Shown in pieces: positions 42,952 to 53,332 of a stretch of 64,000 nucleotides of DNA. The stretch covers positions 1 to 64,000 of the forward strand of contig CAZVGO010000013.1 in assembly GCA_964626755.1 (NCBI GenBank), read 5' to 3'. Origin of the DNA: JACDAV01 sp964626755. GTDB taxonomy: Bacteria > Chloroflexota > Limnocylindria > Limnocylindrales > CSP1-4. The notes beneath the pieces are model-generated. The model did not search any database. It saw only the letters and a program-made list of their open reading frames with translations, and had not been told where the DNA came from. Position 1 is the stretch's first letter. The number at the start of each line of letters is the position of its first letter. The translations under genes and the position numbers were made by a program.

Positions 42952-44100
42952 TCAGGCGCTCGCTGCGAGGGCGGGGGCAGGGACGATCGCGCCAGCCGGG
43001 CGGGCGATGCGGCCACCCCCGAGGACGACCTCGCCGGCGTCGAACACGCACGCCTGGCCCGGGGCGGCGGCCCACACGGGCTCATCGGTCTCGACGATCC
43101 AGCGGCTACCCCGCGCCGGCTCATCGGGGCCCGCGGGCCGGAGGGACGCCGCGACCGGCGCCGCGCGGTGGCGGATCCGGACGCTCGCCCGGAAGCTCGC
43201 GCCGCTCCGCGCCTCCGGCGGGCCACCTGCGACGAACGTGACCCGCTCGACCTGGAACGTCCGCGTCTCGAGGTCCTCGCGCCGCCCGAGCTGGATCGTG
43301 TTCGACAGTGGGTCAATCCGCGAGACGTAGCGTGGCGCTCCGAGCGCGATGCCGAGGCCCTGGCGCTGCCCCACCGTGTAGCCGGCTGTGCCGGCATGCT
43401 CCCCCACTCTCGCGCCGTCCGCGTCGAGCAGCGGCCCGGGCTCGGGCATCCAACCCGCGCGCTCACGGAGCGCCGTGCGGTAATCGCCGCCGGGCACGAA
43501 GCAGATCTCCTGGCTCTCCGACTTGGCCGCCGTGACGAGGCCGAGCGAGGTCGCGATCTCGCGCACCTCCGGCTTCGTCAGCTCGCCGAGCGGGAAGCGG
43601 GCGTGGGCGAGCTGGTCCTGGCGCAGCCCGTACAGGAAGTACGTCTGGTCCTTCTCCGCATCGCGGGCCCGGAGCAGCCGGGCCTCCCCGTCCAGCCCCA
43701 CGGACTGCCGCGCGTAGTGCCCCGTGGCGACCGACTCGCACTCGTACAGGTGGCGCGCCCGGCCGAGCAGCGCCCCGAACTTCACGTACGTGTTGCAGTC
43801 GATGCACGGGCTCGGCGTCCGGCCGTCGAGGTACGCGTCGAGAAACGGCTGGAGGACGCCGGTGTCGAACTCGCGCTCGAGATTCATCACGTAGAACGGG
43901 ATCCCGAGCTGGCCCGCCACGCGGCGCGCGTCGTCGGCGGCGTCGAGCGAGCAGCAGCTCTTCTTGAACTCGGAGTAGGTGTCGGCGACGTCGTGGAGGC
44001 GCATCCAGACCCCGACCACGTCCTCGCCCTGCTCGTGAAGGAGCGCCGCGGCGACGGACGAGTCCACCCCGCCGGACATCGCGACGAGCACTCGGCTCAC
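42952..44100 (-). CDS. mnmA: tRNA-specific 2-thiouridylase
   Basis: MnmA thiolates the wobble uridine of Lys, Glu and Gln tRNAs. The P-loop MSGGVDSS is at residues 8-15, and the two catalytic cysteines are in PCIDCN (near 96) and SQEICFVPGGD (near 200). The sulphur comes from the desulfurase encoded directly upstream, whose stop it overlaps by four bases. The 382-residue length is slightly above the E. coli enzyme. Confidence 0.94.
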   Translation of the reverse strand: MSRVLVAMSGGVDSSVAAALLHEQGEDVVGVWMRLHDVADTYSEFKKSCCSLDAADDARRVAGQLGIPFYVMNLEREFDTGVLQPFLDAYLDGRTPSPCIDCNTYVKFGALLGRARHLYECESVATGHYARQSVGLDGEARLLRARDAEKDQTYFLYGLRQDQLAHARFPLGELTKPEVREIATSLGLVTAAKSESQEICFVPGGDYRTALRERAGWMPEPGPLLDADGARVGEHAGTAGYTVGQRQGLGIALGAPRYVSRIDPLSNTIQLGRREDLETRTFQVERVTFVAGGPPEARSGASFRASVRIRHRAAPVAASLRPAGPDEPARGSRWIVETDEPVWAAAPGQACVFDAGEVVLGGGRIARPAGAIVPAPALAASA

Positions 44101-45281
44101 GTGCCGACGCCCTGCCCGAGCGGGTCCGCCGCGACGGCGATCGACCCGGTCCGCATCGAGGCGATGACCCGCGGAACGAGCTCGCAGGCCGTGTCAACCT
44201 CCTCGTCGGTCGTCGTCCGACCGAGGGACAGTCGAAGCGCCCCGCGCGCCTCCTCCTCCGGGTAGCCCATCGCCGTCAGGACGTGCGACACCTCGGTCGA
44301 GCCGGCCGTGCAGGCCGACCCGATCGAACAGGCGATCCCCTCGAGGTCGAGCGACAGGGCAACCGCGGAGCCGTCCGTCTCGCGGGCGATGATCGAGAGG
44401 ATCCCCGGCAGGCGCTCGTTCGGGTGGCCCGTGAGCTCCGTACCCTCGACCGCCAGCACGGCGGACTTCAACCGATCCCGCTGGCGCCGCAGCCGCCGGT
44501 TCGTCTCCGAGCGCTCCTGGCTCGCGAGGTCGAACGCCGCGGCGAGGCCGACCGCGCCCGCCACGTTTTCCGTGCCGGCCCGCCGATAGCGCTCCTGGGT
44601 CCCGCCGTGCTGCTGGGCGAGGATATGCGTGCCCTGCCGGACGTAGAGCGCGCCGACACCCTTGGGCCCCTCGAACTTGTGGGCCGCGATCGCGAGGAAA
44701 TCGACGCCGAGCCGGTCGACGTCGAGCTCGACGTAGGGTGCCGCCTGGACGGCATCGACGTGGAACAGGACGCCCTTGTGCTCCTTGACCCGGCGGCCGA
44801 TCTCGCCGATCGGCTGGACGGTCCCGACCTCGTTGTTCGCGAGCATGACGCTCACGAGGATCGTCCGGTCGGTGATCGCCGCGTCGAGGTGATCCGGATC
44901 GACCCGTCCGTACCGGTCGACCGGCAGCTCGACGATCTCGAACCCGAACTTCTCGAGGTAGCGAACCGTGTGACCGACCGCGTGGTGCTCGACCGAGGTC
45001 GTGACGATCCGGTTACCACGGGCCTTGCCGGCCCACGCCGCACCCTTGATCGCGAGGTTGTTGCCCTCGGTCCCCCCGGAGGTGAAGACGATCTCGCGGG
45101 GCTCGGCGTTGAGGCGGGCCGCGACCCGCTCGTGGGCATCGTCGAGCGCGGCTCGGGCTACCCGACCGAACGAGTGGGACGAGCTCGCGTTCCCGAAGAA
45201 CTCGGTCAGGTACGGGAGCATCGCCTCGAGCACCTCGCGGCGCAGAGGCGTAGTCGCGGCGTGGTCGAGGTAGATCGCCAT
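44097..45281 (-). CDS. iscS: Cysteine desulfurase
   Basis: A PLP enzyme removing sulphur from cysteine to feed tRNA thiolation and probably Fe-S assembly. The PLP lysine is in AAHKFEGPKG, the substrate cysteine in GSACTAGS, and the N-terminal YLDHAATTPL is conserved. At 394 residues it fits the group II (IscS/NifS) class. Its ATG at 45281 follows a TACAAT hexamer by nine bases. The pairing with mnmA points to tRNA thiolation as one main role. Confidence 0.93.
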   Translation of the reverse strand: MAIYLDHAATTPLRREVLEAMLPYLTEFFGNASSSHSFGRVARAALDDAHERVAARLNAEPREIVFTSGGTEGNNLAIKGAAWAGKARGNRIVTTSVEHHAVGHTVRYLEKFGFEIVELPVDRYGRVDPDHLDAAITDRTILVSVMLANNEVGTVQPIGEIGRRVKEHKGVLFHVDAVQAAPYVELDVDRLGVDFLAIAAHKFEGPKGVGALYVRQGTHILAQQHGGTQERYRRAGTENVAGAVGLAAAFDLASQERSETNRRLRRQRDRLKSAVLAVEGTELTGHPNERLPGILSIIARETDGSAVALSLDLEGIACSIGSACTAGSTEVSHVLTAMGYPEEEARGALRLSLGRTTTDEEVDTACELVPRVIASMRTGSIAVAADPLGQGVGT

Positions 45282-45290
45282 CGGGCCGGA

Positions 45291-45296
45291 ATTGTA
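45291..45296 (-). promoter_or_regulatory. -10 hexamer TACAAT ahead of iscS
   Basis: TACAAT ends nine bases before ATG at 45281; no ribosome site intervenes, suggesting a leaderless transcript. Confidence 0.5.
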
Positions 45297-45311
45297 CGTC
45301 CGGGAGCTATC

Positions 45312-45353
45312 CCTCAGGGCTGGCCGCCCGGGCCTCAGGGCTGGCCGCCCGGG
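45312..45353. repeat. Two tandem copies of a 21-mer
   Basis: The 21-mer CCTCAGGGCTGGCCGCCCGGG (by halves CCTCAGGGCT, GGCCGCCCGGG) occurs twice without a gap at 45312-45332 and 45333-45353. It lies between the iscS promoter and the end of the 46107 gene. Confidence 0.6.
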
Positions 45354-45375
45354 CGGCCCGCCGGGCGCAGAAGGT

Positions 45376-46107
45376 TCAGGCTGGCGCCGAGTCCAGGAGC
45401 TCCACCCGTTTCCCGGAGCGCCGGCCGATCAGGGCGATGAGGATCCCGAGGACCAGGCCCAGCCCGATCGCCGCCCACGGCGTGTACTCCGCCAGGGGCA
45501 TGACCGAGTAGATCACGAGCATGATCGCTGCGCCGGTGCCGATCAGAAGTCCGCCGATCACGGCCGAGATCGTGCGGCCGCGCAGGCCGCGAACCTCGAG
45601 GAGCGTTCCGAGGGCGATGAGGATCAGGCCCAGCCAGAAGGGAACCGTTCCGGTCGGGTCACCGACGAGCTTGAACCAGCCGGACCCGGCACATTCCCCG
45701 CCTTCGCCGCTGTACCCGCCGGAGACCATGAACAGGCCGGTGATGCGGAACGGCGCGTTCTCCGCCACGCCGACGGTGCCACTACCGTCGACGTTCTCGT
45801 CGTCGTTCGTGTCCGCTCCGCGCAGCGGCGTCGGGATACCGAGCACGAAGACCTGGTAGCTGTAGTTCTTGATGACGTTGGTCGTCGTGCCCGTGTAGTC
45901 GACCGTCCCGAACCAGTCGACGAGGAACGGATCCGCCTGGGTCGCGTCGTTCGCGCCCGACTGGGCCGTGTCGAGCGTCGCCCCGTTCGCATCCTTCGAG
46001 GTGATGCTGAGCTGGCAGAGGCTCAGCGGAAACGCCGCGACCGGCGCGGTTGCCGCAAGCAGGAGACTGGCGGCCAGCAGGACCGCAGCCGCGAAGGACC
46101 GACGCAT
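45376..46107 (-). CDS. Exported protein with C-terminal membrane segments
   Basis: A 243-residue protein. An N-terminal signal peptide (about residues 1-25) is followed by a beta-rich extracellular domain (30-145, with several DxDxN acidic patches such as ADTNDDENVDG and two cysteines), then three membrane segments (about 155-172, 180-200, 208-228). I do not recognise the domain. ATG at 46107 has GAGGTG five bases upstream. It follows the lysyl oxidase-like gene on the same strand after 112 bases. Confidence 0.62.
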   Translation of the reverse strand: MRRSFAAAVLLAASLLLAATAPVAAFPLSLCQLSITSKDANGATLDTAQSGANDATQADPFLVDWFGTVDYTGTTTNVIKNYSYQVFVLGIPTPLRGADTNDDENVDGSGTVGVAENAPFRITGLFMVSGGYSGEGGECAGSGWFKLVGDPTGTVPFWLGLILIALGTLLEVRGLRGRTISAVIGGLLIGTGAAIMLVIYSVMPLAEYTPWAAIGLGLVLGILIALIGRRSGKRVELLDSAPA

Positions 46108-46219
46108 CGTGCACCTCGCGTGACGAAGACGGGCGACCCGGATGGGCTCGCCCACCGTACCGCACCGGTCGCCGCCGGGCAACGGATTTCCGCACGAGCC
46201 CCGGGCCACGGCCCCAGAC

Positions 46220-47473
46220 CTAGTCGGATGCGCGGTGGAGGAACGACGCGAGCGGGCCGCGCAGGATCGCCGCGGTCGGGCAATACAGGCCGGCGCCACA
46301 GCCGGACGCGATGCCGGCCTCGGCGAGCGCGTTGATGTCGGCCTCGTGGACGCTCCCCGTGTCGTCGGTGAAGTAGTCGGCCGACGCCGGGGGCAGAGCC
46401 AGGGCGCGGACGAGGTACGTGGCCAGCTCGCCTCGGCTGGCCAAGGCGTTTGGACAGAACGTCGTGGGGCCGCAGCCGGTCATGATGCCGGCCTCGGCGG
46501 TCCGGTTGATGTCCTCCTCGCGAGTGGACCTCTCGTCGTCGGCAAAGTGATCGTTCGCGGTGGCCGGCAGGCTGAACGCCCGGGCGAGCCACGTTGCGAG
46601 CTCGGCCCGCGCCACCCGATCGTTCGGACAGAAGAGATCGACGCGGCATCCGCCGGTCACGCCGGACTGGAAGGCCCAGGCGGCGTACGCCTCGTGTTGG
46701 GTGCCCCTCCAGTCGTTGACGCAGGCCCAGCCGGATCCGAGCACGGTCACGGCCGTTCCGGTCGCATTGAACCGAAGCCGCGTGTAGGTGCAGTTGTTCT
46801 GATCCGAGGTCTCGATGAACCGGTTCCGGGCGTCGACGATCGCGCGGACCGTGTACGTGCCGCCGGGGAGGCCGGTGATGTCGATCCACTGGAACTGAAG
46901 TGTCGACTGGTACTTGTCGCCCCAGCCGACGGAGATCCCCGTCCGGCTCGTGAGGCCGGTCCTGCGCGCGCACATCGACTCGCGGTAGAACCGGGTGGAC
47001 CGTGCGCCGGGGAGCGACCGGTTGACGAGCGTTGTGTCGAAGAAGCAGTAGCCGATCTTGGAACCCGCGGCACGGCGGGTCGATGACCACATGTCGACGT
47101 CGACCATCCGGGTCACGTGCCAGTGGCCGTGCCCGTCGCCGCCGTACTGCATCGTCGCGGTCGTGTCGACACGCCGCGAGCCACCGCCGGTGGTGAAGAT
47201 GACCTGGTCGATGTTCCATGGCGATCTCGTCGATGCCCGATTCGCCTTGATCTCCAGGGCGCCCCGTCCGAGGTTCACCATCGTCGACGAGAACCGGAGC
47301 AGACGGCGGCCGCCCGAAGTAACGATTCGGAAGTCGGCGAGCTTCGCCATCCGCAGGTCCGGGAGTCGGTCGGTCGCCGCGGCGGCGGGCGGAGGAGCGG
47401 CGGTCACCGCGCCAATGGCGAGTACCGCGGCCAGCACCGGGGCCGAGCGAGATGTCCAGGAGCGCCGGGTCAT
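46220..47473 (-). CDS. Secreted lysyl oxidase-like protein with three SLH repeats
   Basis: A 417-residue exported protein. A signal peptide (1-33) is followed by a lysyl oxidase domain (about 38-240). By eye it keeps the copper histidines of the GHGHWHV motif (115, 117, 119) and both residues that form the lysine tyrosylquinone cofactor: Lys139 in SKIGYCFFDT and Tyr188 in GDKYQSTLQFQWIDIT, aligned to human LOX Lys320 and Tyr355. Three SLH modules follow (about 254-299, 310-357, 368-414), which would attach it to the cell surface. The likely role is oxidation of lysines in surface proteins; partners are unknown. ATG at 47473 has AAGGTGG about six bases upstream. Confidence 0.82.
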   Translation of the reverse strand: MTRRSWTSRSAPVLAAVLAIGAVTAAPPPAAAATDRLPDLRMAKLADFRIVTSGGRRLLRFSSTMVNLGRGALEIKANRASTRSPWNIDQVIFTTGGGSRRVDTTATMQYGGDGHGHWHVTRMVDVDMWSSTRRAAGSKIGYCFFDTTLVNRSLPGARSTRFYRESMCARRTGLTSRTGISVGWGDKYQSTLQFQWIDITGLPGGTYTVRAIVDARNRFIETSDQNNCTYTRLRFNATGTAVTVLGSGWACVNDWRGTQHEAYAAWAFQSGVTGGCRVDLFCPNDRVARAELATWLARAFSLPATANDHFADDERSTREEDINRTAEAGIMTGCGPTTFCPNALASRGELATYLVRALALPPASADYFTDDTGSVHEADINALAEAGIASGCGAGLYCPTAAILRGPLASFLHRASD

Positions 47474-47521
47474 CGGGCCCCACCTTACGGTATTGGCAGT
47501 GCCCTCTGCGGGGCCATTCCG

Positions 47522-49426
<1,905 letters not shown>

Positions 49427-49436
49427 GGGCCGGCGG

Positions 49437-49442
49437 ATTGTG
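49437..49442 (-). promoter_or_regulatory. -10-like hexamer CACAAT ahead of typA
   Basis: CACAAT ends ten bases before ATG at 49426 and fits the leaderless pattern, though less well than the TANNNT boxes elsewhere. It is back to back with the promoter of the plus-strand gene at 49488. Confidence 0.35.
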
Positions 49443-49475
49443 CCATAGCCGGCTCGCGGCCCGGACCGGCCGGGC

Positions 49476-49481
49476 TAGACT
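49476..49481 (+). promoter_or_regulatory. -10 hexamer TAGACT, leaderless start of the 49488 gene
   Basis: TAGACT lies six bases before ATG at 49488. It is the mirror arrangement of the typA promoter, with 61 bases between the two start codons. Confidence 0.6.
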
Positions 49482-49487
49482 CCCGGG

Positions 49488-50207
49488 ATGACCGTCGCCG
49501 CCGTCGTCCTCGCCGCGACCCCCGATTCGGCCCTCGCCGACGCCGACGGGATGCCCTCGGTCCGCCGGATCGCCGACTCTGCCTGGTCAGGGGGTGCAGT
49601 CCCGATCATCGTCGTGGCTCATGACCCGGACGGGTCGGTGGCTTCTGCGCTCACGGGGTCCGCGGTGACCCTCGCCGAACCGGCCCCGCTCGATCGCGGA
49701 CCCGCCGGCCAGATCGTCCGCGGGATCGAGGCCGCGATCGGCGAGATCCGCGAGACCGATGCCGCGCTCGTCTGGCCGGCGCGGTTCACGTGGGTCGGGC
49801 CGGAGACGGCTACGTCGCTCATCGAGGCGCACGGGACTTCTCCTGGCGCGGTGCTCCGGCCGTCGTACGGTGGCGAGCCCGGTTGGCCGGTGCTCGTGCC
49901 GGTGTCGTTGCTCGGGGCGCTGGGCGCGGTCGCGGGCGACCGGATGCCGGACGAGGTTGTTGCGGATGTCATTGCGGGCGGTGCCCGGGTGGTCCTCCTC
50001 GAGCTCGGCGACCCGGGCGTGCGCCACGACCGGACCGTGCCTCGGGCCACGCTCCCGCCATACATCGGCCCCACGGACCCGCCGGCGGGCCACGTCCACG
50101 AGTGGGAAGCGCCGATGGCCGACGCCGCGAACGAGGTCCCGCTAGGGGGCCCGGCGCTCGCGCCGTTTGGTCAGGCCGCGGCCGAGGACCCGGACCAGCC
50201 GGGCTGA
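49488..50207 (+). CDS. MobA-like nucleotidyltransferase-fold protein, degenerate
   Basis: A 239-residue protein with the overall shape of MobA/MocA-type NTP-transferases: a hydrophobic first strand (VAAVVLAAT), a helix with SVRRIADSA, and VPIIVVAHDPDG. The usual glycine-rich GxGxRMG loop for NTP binding is absent, so nucleotide transfer cannot be assumed; the C-terminal 50 residues are Pro/Ala-rich. It may bind molybdopterin or act elsewhere. A leaderless start is supported by the TAGACT box six bases upstream. Confidence 0.6.
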   Translation: MTVAAVVLAATPDSALADADGMPSVRRIADSAWSGGAVPIIVVAHDPDGSVASALTGSAVTLAEPAPLDRGPAGQIVRGIEAAIGEIRETDAALVWPARFTWVGPETATSLIEAHGTSPGAVLRPSYGGEPGWPVLVPVSLLGALGAVAGDRMPDEVVADVIAGGARVVLLELGDPGVRHDRTVPRATLPPYIGPTDPPAGHVHEWEAPMADAANEVPLGGPALAPFGQAAAEDPDQPG

Positions 50208-50290
50208 CGCGGCGCGATCAGCGCCCAGGCGCGTCATGCACGTCGCCCCGAGCAGGGCGGCGAGACGCGGTCGTTCGGACAGGAGCCGAA

Positions 50291-51421
50291 TCACGCCTCG
50301 GCCGGCACCAGCGTCGACGTTCGCTCCGCGTTGCTCGGCGCCCGTGATCGCGGGCCGCGCAGGAACGGCAGGGCGATCGTGATCCGGTCGGTCAGTACGA
50401 GGACGATGGCCATCGCGACGAGCACGGCCGGCAGCTCGAGGTCACGGTGACCGACGAGCCCCACGCCCCACCCGATGAGGATCCAGTGGATGCAGTACAT
50501 CGCGGTGACTCGGCCGCTCCAGCCGTAGAGCCGATCGAACACCGGGTTCGAACGCACGCGTGACACGACGACGTCGGCCAGTGCCAGCCAGGTGAGGACG
50601 AGCCCGAGGATCGCGAGCACGACCCCGGGACGTTGCCGCCAGTAGTCCTCGACGCCGATCGACGGGTGGACGATCGCGACGATCGCAGCGCCCACGAGCA
50701 TCACGACGACTCCGACGAGCCCCATCCGCCGGACGAACCGGCGACGATCCGGCTGGCCGACGAGCGTCCGGCCGTACGCGAACCCGACGAGCGGGTAGAC
50801 GATCCACGGGAACAGCGGGAAGAAGACGTTCCAGTCGGTGCCCCAGAGGAGCGCGAGCCCGAGGTCGACGGGCGGGAGACCCGTCGTCATACCCCACAGC
50901 GAGGGCGAGACGAGCGCGACGACGACGGCGAGCCCGATGAGCCCCGCGCGGAGCGCTCGTCCGCCGGAGAGGGCGAACAACGCTGTAACCGCAGCGATGA
51001 CGAGGAGCGCCAGGCCCGCCATCTGGTGGATGTCGACGAGGGTCAGCAGGATCGCCGGCGTGTACGGCGAGATGTCGGCCTCGGTGACGTAGCCCGTCGC
51101 GAGCCCGAGCGTCGCGGGCAGCACGCCCCGCAGCACGTTCAACGTGTAGGCGAGGAACAGCAGCCACAGACCGCGCCGGGCAATCCCTGTAGCCGACGCA
51201 CGCCGGGAGAAGGCGAGCGACGCGCCCATGAGGAACATGAAGACTGGGGCGGCGGTCGGGCCACCGAGAAAGATCACGACCCCGCCGACCGGCGAGGCCC
51301 ACGACGCCTCGTTCCCGTAGTGGCCGAGCACGTGGATCATCACCATGAACACGATCGCCAGGCCGCGGGCGAGGTCGAAGGCCCGGATCCGGGCGTCGGG
51401 CGTGGCGTTCGGTTCGGTCAC
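50291..51421 (-). CDS. Membrane acyltransferase, HGSNAT/DUF1624-like
   Basis: A 376-residue membrane protein with about nine to ten hydrophobic segments. The N-terminal RIRAFDLARGLAIVFMVMIHVLGHYG carries the conserved Asp and His of heparan-glucosaminide N-acetyltransferase-like (DUF1624/DUF418) proteins. No soluble domain is seen. GTG at 51421 overlaps the aspS stop by four bases, so it depends on that transcript. Its acceptor molecule is unknown; a cell-surface glycan is a guess. Confidence 0.75.
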   Translation of the reverse strand: MTEPNATPDARIRAFDLARGLAIVFMVMIHVLGHYGNEASWASPVGGVVIFLGGPTAAPVFMFLMGASLAFSRRASATGIARRGLWLLFLAYTLNVLRGVLPATLGLATGYVTEADISPYTPAILLTLVDIHQMAGLALLVIAAVTALFALSGGRALRAGLIGLAVVVALVSPSLWGMTTGLPPVDLGLALLWGTDWNVFFPLFPWIVYPLVGFAYGRTLVGQPDRRRFVRRMGLVGVVVMLVGAAIVAIVHPSIGVEDYWRQRPGVVLAILGLVLTWLALADVVVSRVRSNPVFDRLYGWSGRVTAMYCIHWILIGWGVGLVGHRDLELPAVLVAMAIVLVLTDRITIALPFLRGPRSRAPSNAERTSTLVPAEA

Positions 51422-53289
51422 GTCCCGCGGTCGGCGCCGGGGCGTCCGGGAACGCCGACGAACTTCAGCCCCAGCTCGGCCAGCTGGGCCGGATCGGCCG
51501 GCGATGGCGCGCCGAGCATGAGATCGCTGCCCGTGCCGGTCTTCGGGAACGCCATGACCTCGCGGATGTTGTGCTGGTCGGTCAGCAGCGCGGTCCAGCG
51601 ATCGATCCCGAGGGCGATCCCGCCGTGGGGCGGCGGGCCGTACTCGAACGCCTCGAGCAGCGTCCCGAACTTGTCGCGCATCTGCGCGGGGCTGAGGCCC
51701 ATGAGGGCGAACGAGCGCGCAAGAAGGTCGGGGCGGTGGATCCGGATCGACCCGCCACCCAGCTCCCAGCCGTTGAGCGCGACGTCGTGCTGGAGGGCGC
51801 GGGCCCGCCCGGCCGGGTCCTCCGGCGCGGGCTTCGACGGATCGCCCGACGCCGTGACCAGCAGCTCCTCGTCCTCGGCGTCCACGCCGCTGAACGGGTT
51901 GTGGGTCGCGTCCCAGCGACCGTTCTCCTCGTCCCACTGGTACATCGGGAAGTGGTGGACCCAGACGTACGACAGCTCGCGCGGGTCGGTCACCAGGCCC
52001 AGCCGCTCCGCCAGCTCGACGCGCAGCTCGCCGAGCACCTCCTGGGCGAGAACGTCGCGGTCGGCGACGGCGAGCACGAGGTCGCCGGGGCTCGCGCCTG
52101 CAGCCGTCACGAGCTGCTCCGCCCGGTCCTCGCCGAGGAACTTGGCGATCGGCGACCGGACCGAGCCGTTCGGATCGACCGCGAGATGGACGAGCCCCTT
52201 GGCGCCCGCCTTCTTCGCCCGTTCGACGAGCGCGTCGGTCTCGGAGCGCGACGCACCGCCCATCCCGGGGACCGCGAGGCCGAACACGCGGCCCCCACCG
52301 GCAAGAGCATCGTCGAAGACACGGAAGCCGCTCCCCATCGCGACCTCGCCGAGGTCCCGCAGCTCCATCGCGTAGCGGACGTCCGGCTTGTCCGAGCCGA
52401 ACCGGTCGAGCGCCTCGCGGTACGTGAATCGCGGGAATGGGGTCTGACGGATCGGTCGATCCGGGACGACGGCCTTGCTGACCTCGACGATCATCGTCTC
52501 GACGAAGCTCATGACGTCGTCCTGGGAGACAAAGCTCATCTCCAGGTCGAGCTGGCTGAACTCCGGGCCACGGTCCGCCCGCGAATCCTCGTCGCGCATG
52601 CAGTGGGCGATCTGGAAGTAGCGCTCGAGGCCGGCGACCATCAGCAGCTGCTTGAGCTGCTGCGGGCTCTGCGGCAGCGCGTACACGGAGCCGGGCTGCT
52701 GGCGCGAGGGCACGATGAAGTCGCGGGCGCCCTCGGGCGTCGACTTGATGAGCAGCGGCGTCTCGACCTCGACGAAGCCGTGGGCGTGGTGGACGTCGGA
52801 GATGGCGCGCAACAGGCGCGACCGAAGCGTCAGCCGCTCGCGCATCGGCTCGCGACGGAGGTCGAGGTAGCGGTACTTGAGCCGGAGGCTCTCGTCGATC
52901 TGGGCGTCGGGATCGTTGATCGGGAACGGCGGCGTCTTCGATTCGGACAGGACGGTCAGGCCGCTCGCCCGCAGCTCGATCTCGCCGGTCGCGAGCTTCG
53001 GGTTCTCGGTGCCCGGCAGCCGCCGGGCGACCTCGCCCTCGACGCTGACCGTGAACTCCGTCCGCAGGCGGCTGGCAGTGGCGTGGACTACCGGTCGCTC
53101 CGCCCGGTCGATGACGACCTGGGTGATCCCCTCCCGGTCCCGGATGTCGAGGAAGATCAACTGGCCGAGGTCGCGCCGGCGATGGACCCAGCCGGCCAGG
53201 CGGACCGTCGTACCCGCGTCCGACGCGCGGAGCTGGCCCGCGGAGTGCGTGCGGTAGGACGTGGCAAGGCCGGGGGCTGGCGGGGGCAT
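51418..53289 (-). CDS. aspS: Aspartyl-tRNA synthetase
   Basis: A class IIb synthetase of 623 residues. The anticodon-binding OB-fold (RLAGWVHRRRDLGQLIFLDIRDREG) is followed by motif 2 (RDEDSRADRGPEFSQLD) and motif 3 (GIALGIDRWTALL), with the bacterial GAD insertion domain in between. Whether it also charges tRNA-Asn cannot be told from the sequence. ATG at 53289 follows TACGAT by nine bases. It is immediately downstream of hisS, a common order. Confidence 0.94.
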   Translation of the reverse strand: MPPPAPGLATSYRTHSAGQLRASDAGTTVRLAGWVHRRRDLGQLIFLDIRDREGITQVVIDRAERPVVHATASRLRTEFTVSVEGEVARRLPGTENPKLATGEIELRASGLTVLSESKTPPFPINDPDAQIDESLRLKYRYLDLRREPMRERLTLRSRLLRAISDVHHAHGFVEVETPLLIKSTPEGARDFIVPSRQQPGSVYALPQSPQQLKQLLMVAGLERYFQIAHCMRDEDSRADRGPEFSQLDLEMSFVSQDDVMSFVETMIVEVSKAVVPDRPIRQTPFPRFTYREALDRFGSDKPDVRYAMELRDLGEVAMGSGFRVFDDALAGGGRVFGLAVPGMGGASRSETDALVERAKKAGAKGLVHLAVDPNGSVRSPIAKFLGEDRAEQLVTAAGASPGDLVLAVADRDVLAQEVLGELRVELAERLGLVTDPRELSYVWVHHFPMYQWDEENGRWDATHNPFSGVDAEDEELLVTASGDPSKPAPEDPAGRARALQHDVALNGWELGGGSIRIHRPDLLARSFALMGLSPAQMRDKFGTLLEAFEYGPPPHGGIALGIDRWTALLTDQHNIREVMAFPKTGTGSDLMLGAPSPADPAQLAELGLKFVGVPGRPGADRGT

Positions 53290-53298
53290 GGCCGGGGC

Positions 53299-53304
53299 AT
53301 CGTA
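53299..53304 (-). promoter_or_regulatory. -10 hexamer TACGAT ahead of aspS
   Basis: TACGAT ends nine bases before ATG at 53289. No ribosome site is present. Confidence 0.45.
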
Positions 53305-53332
53305 CCGTGTAGCGGAGGGCCGCGGCCGCTCC

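Noticed and set aside
39315..43241. Plus-strand open frame of about 1300 codons
   Set aside because: Antisense to alaS, the small membrane genes and mnmA; low-complexity composition typical of high-GC shadows.
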